Below, one piece after another: positions 57,150 through 64,000 of a DNA stretch of 64,000 nt. The stretch comes from Ipomoea triloba (Eukaryota; Streptophyta; Magnoliopsida; Solanales; Convolvulaceae). The translations under genes were made by a program, and so were the position numbers. Under the pieces are notes generated by a model that was given only the letters and a program-made list of their open reading frames with translations, had not been told where the DNA came from and made no database searches. Location of the stretch: the NCBI RefSeq assembly GCF_003576645.1, contig NC_044927.1, positions 11,164,066 to 11,228,065 of the forward strand, given 5' to 3'. How positions within the stretch are numbered: position 1 is the stretch's first letter; every line of letters begins with the position of its first letter.

Positions 57150-59880
57150 GTTAATTCCTTTTTTTTTTTTAGCCTAGATTTATATGTGTCATTCCACTTT
57201 TAGTCATTTTTTCAGAACATCTTTGTTGGTCTTATCATTATTGTGGCATGGCCATTTTAGTCTTCCGTCAACAAATATGTTTAAATAATATTAAAAATTA
57301 CGTTAAAGTATCTTCTTTCATAAACTACTATCAAACAATTTTTTTCATAAACAATTTCATTATAGTTTCCAAACAAGAAATTAAAGGTTTTTACTTAGCA
57401 TCTAAGATCAAAGCATTAAAACTCTTTGAAATGTTATTACCTAAAGCATCACATATAGAAATAGGATTATAGGAACTTCTCCATTCTAAAGGGTGTTTCT
57501 CTCTTATCCAATCATATGCTGGGTCATCTAGACTCTTGATATCATTCATGACTTCAATAAAGGTGTTGAAAGTGGTTGTCTTTGGTAGTTGGTACTATCA
57601 CAAGGCATCTTTCATAGTTTTTCCCACAAAGCCAGTAAGCTTCATTTGCCATGTAGATATCTGACACAGAATCAATCTATGACTAGCATATGGTATGACA
57701 TCTTCAAAAGTATGTAACAAACCTTTCTGCTTGTTTACAAAAGAAATGATGTAAGTCAGACTACATATTTAAGTCAGATTATAAATTTAACTAAACAAAA
57801 ATCATTAAGTTAGATGTAACAAACTTGAGATGAATGTCAGCTTGTGTTATGCTTCATTAGTTATCACTAAGTCATTTTAAACAACTCCAAGAACCAAGTC
57901 TATGAATCATTGTTTTCTCCCTCAACAACGGCATAGGCTAATGAGAATATGCTATCATTTTCATCAACCCCCATGTTGTTAATAGAATCCCTTCAAGCTT
58001 GTACTTTAGGTAAAATCATCAATAGCAATGATGGATTTACAAAACTTATAGTCCTCCATGCAAGCATCCCATCACAAATGCATCCTAAGAAATCTATGTT
58101 TTCCTTCATATTCTACATCACTGAGCTTTACAATGCATGTGGTCATTGGATTAGTTTTCTGAATCTCTAAGTAGCAGTCCTAAATCTTTTTGAAGAAATC
58201 TAGACCCTCCCCTTCAATTGCTTCTTTGACTTTTGTAATTGTCCTATATGCTTGCTTCTTGCTTAACTCAAACCCCTCATCAGGCTTAACCGTATCTCTA
58301 AATGTAGTTGATGTCAAAATCATATGATGCATTACTTCTTTCTTCCATCTATTTGCAATTCAGTAGACTTAACCACGCTATTTTTGTATACCCAACAACA
58401 CCCCTCATGTTCTTCATGGAAAGTTGTAATTCTCTAAGACATCATTTTTTTTTTACTTTTCACAAATTGATTTTGAAAGGGCAACCAACTTGTCTACCTC
58501 TAATATATATTCTTTCTTTGTCATGCTTAGTGAAATGTAATTTCTTGACATTATAATAAGCGTAGTTGTGGACTACATCCTTAAATTCTTTTTTAGAAGC
58601 AAATGTTAATCCATATTGAAAGTTAATAAACTTCATCTTAGTATTTAACTTAAACATTGCCATTTAGTTCTCTCTTCATCATCAATTTCCTTTCCACTAT
58701 ACTCATCAGACATATTTAGCTCTGCACAATCTATATTTCACTAAGACCTTGAATTGTTGAATTAGGGTTATCACTAACTCCCACAAAACGCTACATATGG
58801 ATCAACTTTAGCTTCATACTCTTTGTCATCTTTCCTAGTTTTATTTAACTCTGCATCACTATAGTCATATAAATCTAACTACTCTTCGCCTTTACCCTCT
58901 TCTTTAGTTTTTGCAGCTTCCCCCTCACCCCCACCCCTACCCTCTTCTTTAGACTTTGCCTGTACAACACAAACCTCAATTTCTTTAGGAACTACAGAGC
59001 CATTACAAATTTTCCAACAACCACTATCAATATCTAATTCAATTAAATGGACACTAATTGAATTAGCCTGTTGTAACACAACTCTTCTACACTCTCCCTT
59101 AGGGTTATTAATCCCCATAAATCATTATACATATCATAACTAGTAGTTAACCCTCCAACATATCCTTTATCATATTTTATAATCAAACTATGTTTTAATG
59201 TCAATTTAAATTTATGTTAGCATATAACAACAAAAACAAGAAGAAAAAAAAAATAAAACATGTTTAATTAACAAGACAATGATCCCAAATATATGTAAAA
59301 TAAATAATTCAAAGCATGGTTCCTACCAAACTATTCAAAGGAATGATCCCCATTAATTATAGTGAAAAAAACAATACAAATTCATAACAAGAAGAAAGGA
59401 TGTCCTACCCAACCAACATTTAAAAATACAAGAAGAGCAAATACAAAATTTTTTCGTACCTATATGTTGTCGTTTTAACCGGCATTGTGCCTTTCATCCA
59501 TAAGTGCTACTACAGAGGTGCTATTGCAGAGGTGTTACTACAAAGTCGATGTTGTTGAGTGACTACTATGTGGAGGCGCGGATTACACTTGAAGAAGATA
59601 GAGACTATGAATTATGGATTTTTTTCAAAAAAAATAAAAATAAAAATATAGCAAGTCATTATCCAAACAAAAAAAAAAAAAAAAAAAAAAAGCAGGCCAA
59701 CCCACTTTATATAAAAAAGACCAAAATGCTCTCGTATTTAATGCTAGTTAAACATGTTTGTTAACGGAGGATAAAAAAATTGTCATGCCAGAATAATACT
59801 AGGACCAACAGGAGATGTTCTAAAAAAAGGACTAAAAGTGACCTATAAATCTAGGATAAAAAAAAAATAAAATTAACTCC
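57150..59880 (-). mobile_element. MULE with transposase relics
   Basis: Inverted ends of about 130 bp: gttaattcc, ctagatttata(g/t)gtgtcat and cttttagtcattttt on the left, with the reverse complement at 59770-59880. A second partial terminal copy lies just outside on the left (57094-57150). Coding relics between the ends run on the minus strand. A clean 9-bp target duplication was not found. Confidence 0.65.
57450..59118 (-). pseudogene. MuDR-type transposase, heavily decayed
   Basis: The N-terminal piece (59118-58879) begins MGINNPKGECRRVVLQQANS and has a Glu/Gly/Lys-rich end. The DNA-binding region at 58663-58460 has LTFASKKEFKDVVHNYAYYN and IRGRQVGCPFKI. Further on come EGLDFFKKI, DEN.SIFSLAYAVVEGENND and TWFLELF (about 57860-58200), each separated by stops or frame changes. 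The layout is that of plant MuDR transposase. It belongs to a different lineage from the MULE at 5.3-9.2 kb, judging by sequence. Confidence 0.7.
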
Positions 59881-60170
59881 AAATATTTGTAATTAATAAT
59901 TTTCAGCTTTTATTTCTCATGATCAAAAGTTGTAAAATATACTCATAACTATGTAAAATTGTAACAATTGTGGTCATTTGACGGTGGAAAATGTAAAGAT
60001 TATTTTTTTAATTTTTTATTCAATCCAAATTTAACAATTTTGAAAAATTGGTAAGCGAGTTTTTAATGAAATTGTAAATTAAAGTTGGAAGATTGACTCT
60101 TTTGTATGTATGATGTAACTTATGTTAACGAGTTTTGCGCCTATCGTTTCTCTGAGTGATAGTTAAATTT

Positions 60171-62718
60171 GAGTTAATACCTGATTAAGTCATTAACTAT
60201 AGTGGTTTTATCTGATTTAGTCCTAAATAATTTTTTTGTGCTTAATTGGATTTTATACTTCAATGATTTTACCTAATTGAGTCCTCCATTTGACTTGTCG
60301 TCTCTTAGATGTTACTTTAGGGTTAGATTGGTAATTTCCCCTCCCTCCTTGCATAGCAGTGATACAACCACGTTATCGATGTTGTTCAGGAGTAGCAACC
60401 AGACATAAAATCATCTTCGAGAATCCGACGCTAATGCTAGCCAAGAGTTACTAGGTATCCGTTTCAATCTTTGCTTTCTCGACTATCTATCTTTGAGTTC
60501 TTCATAACCAAGGTTTCCATTACACTTGGGATGGGGATTGATATTGGAAATAGGTTTGGTTTCAATGGCCATACTAGCACTTGGCGTTCTTGATGTTAGA
60601 GTCGTTGTATTGGCGAGTGATGCAAGGCAGGTTTCGAGATGCCAAGAAAATTTTGGAGAAAACTTCTAATTCCATGGAAGAATTCCAACAGAGAATGGCA
60701 GATATAAAATAAGCGATGAGAGATAACTTCGTGGAAATTTGTTAGGAACATTTTGTATTAGATTTTGATGATACCAAACTTAGGAGTTTAGACCCCTCCA
60801 TTCTTTTATTTCTTAGACTTAGTTAGTCTGCTCAACATTCAGATCTCAACCGAGTGGTTACCCGAGTGATTCAAAAGTTACATATGAACGAACACTCGAA
60901 GACTTAGTCTCAGTACCGAACCAAAGAGTAAACCAAGTGGTTAACTCTCGAAAGGATCAAGTAAAGAATAACCCTAATGGTTATCTCTAGACTGAGACAA
61001 AGACTGAAGACTGGAGATTCGAAGAATGAAGACTTTCAAAACCGAGAGGCTGCAAAGATCGAATGATGGAAGGGTCTGCCCCTCGTGTATCATCAAGCTA
61101 AGACCAAGTGATAAGAAAGATCATTTGAGGAGTTAAGAGACGATTGGTAAAGTCAACAATCATATCCGAGAGGACCTAAGCTTCGAGGCGTTAATCCAGT
61201 TAAAACCTCGGTAGGATTGCCAAAAACATTCTCTGAGTGCAAAAGTGTCCGAGCTTTAAAGTGAGGAAATATGCCCTAAGGAAAAGTAAATCCTAGGAAC
61301 ATATCCCAAGGTCAATTTTCATTAAATGTATGTCCTTTTGTGCAGAACAAAAAGCAAATGTTCAGTGCACTTTAAGGCTTCAACGGTTGGAAAATCTAAC
61401 AACTCACCTACCCTTTAGATTACCCGTCAGTCTCTACAAGTTGGTCTAAAGGCTATTTGAAAATAGTTTTTCCTATAACAGAATTATTTTCTCCTACCTA
61501 TAAATACCCTCTTCATTTACTGAAGAAGGTGTTGGTCATTTTCATTTTTCTAAGTGCGAAAAAGTTTGTGAAAATTCTATGTCCTAGCGACCAGTGATCT
61601 AAGAGAAGAGAGACAAAGCTTCAAAGTTTGCATCTAGTATTCAAGAAGTCTTGAGCTGCTTCAAGTATAGTTATCCAAATCTACTCAAGCCAAGACGTCC
61701 AAGTTGGAGAAGAAGAAACTTCATTTCTGTAATATTTGTAAACTCTACTTGGGAAAGTAGAAAGAAATGGAGTAAACTCTGCAAGAGTTGAAAAACCTGG
61801 TGTAACAGTTTATCATATCGCCGACTTTGTGTTCAAGGGGTGTTCTGTTGGTGGTTATTGTACTAAGGAGATTTCGTGCAAACCTTCACGAGTTGTGAAG
61901 AAAAGTGGAGTAGGCTTCGTTAAAAGCCGAACCACTATAAAACTCTCTCTCTCTCTCTATCTCTCTCTCTTACTGCTTTATGTTTTGCATATTATTCACG
62001 CACAATCCTAACATTTTACCAAGAAAATTAAACGTGTAAAAAGGGTTAATCAATTATTTTCGTTGTGCATTCTAAACTTTGAACGATTCGTTAAGCTTAC
62101 CTTTCGGGTAGACTTAACACTCGCGAAGAAATTTTTAAAAAGTTAAGTGAGTCTATTCACCCTCCTCCTCTAGACTCACTCCCTAACACTATCGGGACCA
62201 ACAAAATCCAAAAAGAGTCTAATGACGACAAGGGAGTATGGAAGGAGCTGCTCATCCATCATATCCCTAAGATTCAACACATTCTGTTGCCCACGTTGTG
62301 CATCAATTTTTATTTTTTAGCAAACGAGTCTGGTTAACATTGTGGTTATGTACAACCCAAAGATATTCGAGAAAGCCAGCATTGAGACGGATACCTAGCA
62401 GCTTTTGGCTAGCATCGACGTCAGATTCTTGAAGTAGATGATTTTCTGTCTAGCTGCCACTTTCCTTCTGGACAAAGTTAGTTGGCAAGTTCTACTCCTA
62501 ACCAGCGTCGGCGACATGGTTGTATCACTGATGTGTCAAGAGGGAGGGGAAAATACCAAGCTAACCTTGAAAGTAACAGGCAAGAGACAATAGGCCAAAC
62601 AGATAACTCAATTAGGTAAATTCATTAAATTTAGGATCCAATTAAGCAAAAAAAAAAATCATTTTGAACTAAATTGAATAAAACTACAATTATCGATGAC
62701 TAAATTGAGTATTAACTT
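60171..62718. mobile_element. Long-TIR MULE, non-autonomous, carrying a solo LTR
   Basis: About 300 bp at the left (from gagttaatacctgattaagt) is inverted at the right end. The shared blocks include gcttaattggat, acctaattgagt, cccctccct and cagtgatacaaccacg. The 9-bp flanks are gttaaattt (60162-60170) and gttaaactt (62719-62727), one mismatch. Apart from the inserted LTR only about 0.5 kb of internal sequence remains, with no transposase. Confidence 0.75.
60740..62203 (+). mobile_element. Solo LTR of copia type, about 1.46 kb
   Basis: It starts tgttaggaacattttgtatt and ends either ccctaaca (62188) or gggaccaaca (62203). The longer end gives flanks aaatt/aaatc, four of five matching. A TATA-like ctataaataccctc lies near 61499, followed by poly-A-signal-like and (tc)n sequence. 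There is no internal coding region. Confidence 0.7.
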
Positions 62719-62889
62719 GTTAAACTTTGTGAGTGAGACATGACTTGAATCTGGATTAAATTCAAAGCAATAGGGATACTAAATTTTATACCAAATAAAA
62801 TTATATATTGAACATGCAGGTGCTAAAATCGCAACCTTCGAGAACAAAAAATCATCACAACCTTCTAAAGCTAAAGGTATATTTTACAT

Positions 62890-63057
62890 GCCAAAGACCT
62901 TGTGGTCAAGCGGCATCCGGTGTATATTCTCATGTGGAAGGGAGTGGGTTCGAGTCTCAGTGGAGGCATCTGTTGACTCTTTGTGCTTCAGTAGGTTGAA
63001 AAAGTAGCTATGGATAGATACTACATTGTAACCGAGTCAGTAGAACTCAAAAATAAA
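62890..63057 (+). mobile_element. tRNA-derived SINE, copy 4 (fullest copy)
   Basis: It starts gccaaagaccttgtggtcaa, with A-box tggtcaagcggcat and B-box gggttcgagtctc, ending in an A-rich tail. The duplication aaaggtatattttacat is identical at 62873-62889 and 63058-63074. Confidence 0.88.
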
Positions 63058-63074
63058 AAAGGTATATTTTACAT

Positions 63075-64000
63075 CTTTTAATAATAGTAAACTAAAATCG
63101 CTAATTATAAATAATTGAAAGAGCAAAAGCGATTTTTCCTATAACAATATTTATTTAGCAGTACTTTAAAAAATATTTATTTAGCTCAACAATTATATCA
63201 ATTATACCTTTATCAGTACAATATCTTGTACTTGCGCCACTCCCTATTTATCTTAATTTCAATTTAGAGATAAATGAATTATTTCTTTTAAAATAAATGA
63301 ATTTAAAAACAACAAATTAAGATTAATTTAAATTTTAGGCTACCGATTATCGATTTTTTAAATTTTTTTGTTATTATACACTTAAATTTGGATTGAAAAT
63401 TTGTCAGTTGCCACTTTTAATCTTTTGAATAAAAAATTTAGTACTTAGATTTAGTAATTGTACTGTAATTTTTAGTGATATTTATTTCCTTGTATTATAT
63501 ATATATATATATATTGTGTGAGATCCACTTGGATATGGACTTTACAATATGGATGTGATAGCAAGAAGAAAGAGTTACACAGATATGCATGTCATCCTCT
63601 TTTTACTTTAATATTTCATCAATAATATATTATATTTGTCATGTTGATGTGGACAGTGTGGCAATACTTATCTAATTATCTTGAACTCGATCTTGTGATG
63701 TTTAATAAATAGGATTTTGTTACCTGGAAAATAGTATAATATTTATCACATGATAATTAAAAAAAAAAGCATTTAGATTTTTATAATACATGTAATCAGA
63801 TCATTAAACAAAAAAATATGTGTAGTTTTTTTTTTTTGAAGAGAAAAAATATGTGTAGTTGAAACATCAAAAGCAACAAATCTATAAAATTATAACATTC
63901 TTTTTTATTTTTTTTTTATTTTTTTATTTGTTGCTTTTGATAAGAGCCAAACAAATTATTAAGTTGACATATGACATGTTTGATTTTAAGATATTAACAC
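63075..64000. other. AT-rich end of window, no gene seen
   Basis: It contains a (ta)n run near 63500 and poly-T tracts. No coding or recognised mobile sequence was found. Confidence 0.4.

Overview
This is a gene-poor, AT-rich, repeat-dense piece of a plant nuclear genome, very likely a dicot. The grounds are a P-class pentatricopeptide gene, GT-AG introns, and layered plant transposons: Mutator-like elements (MULEs), hAT, CACTA, Helitrons, copia and gypsy LTR elements, an L1-type LINE and tRNA-derived SINEs. Nothing bacterial or organellar is seen. I cannot name the species.

Layout. 1-16 kb: three decayed copies of one B3-like gene family (A minus at 0.2-3.8 kb, B plus at 11.9-13.3 kb, C plus at 14.5-16.0 kb). 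Between them lie a small gene with an RNase H1 N-terminal (viroplasmin-type) domain, a broken MULE transposase gene whose intron is filled with tandem repeats, and a 1.36-kb solo LTR. 16-19 kb: a broken unknown reading frame and a palindrome-rich stretch split by a 285-bp solo LTR. 18.8-29.9 kb is the genic island: an LYR-motif protein gene (minus), a hAT-type element, an internally deleted LINE, an intact 574-codon PPR gene (minus), and a partial duplicate of the LYR locus just upstream of the PPR gene.

32-45 kb: nested transposons. A copia element appears as gag/protease on the minus strand and integrase/RT on the plus strand, with the two halves of a Helitron placed in the matching way. 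One inversion between two (TA)n tracts would explain most of this. A hAT-type element sits inside the integrase. A gypsy remnant, a CACTA end and a LINE 5' piece follow. 46.3-46.9 kb holds a small two-exon gene. 48-56 kb has three Helitrons, a solo LTR and two SINEs. 57-63 kb has two MULEs (one with transposase relics, one a long-TIR element carrying a solo LTR) and a fourth SINE.

Only four loci look possibly functional: the PPR gene, the LYR gene, the viroplasmin-domain gene and the 91-codon two-exon gene. The rest is mobile DNA and its wreckage. Much of it can be dated by relative order, because target-site duplications survive at several solo LTRs, all four SINEs, two hAT-type elements and a LINE. 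All product names come from motif recognition by eye; no database search was run.
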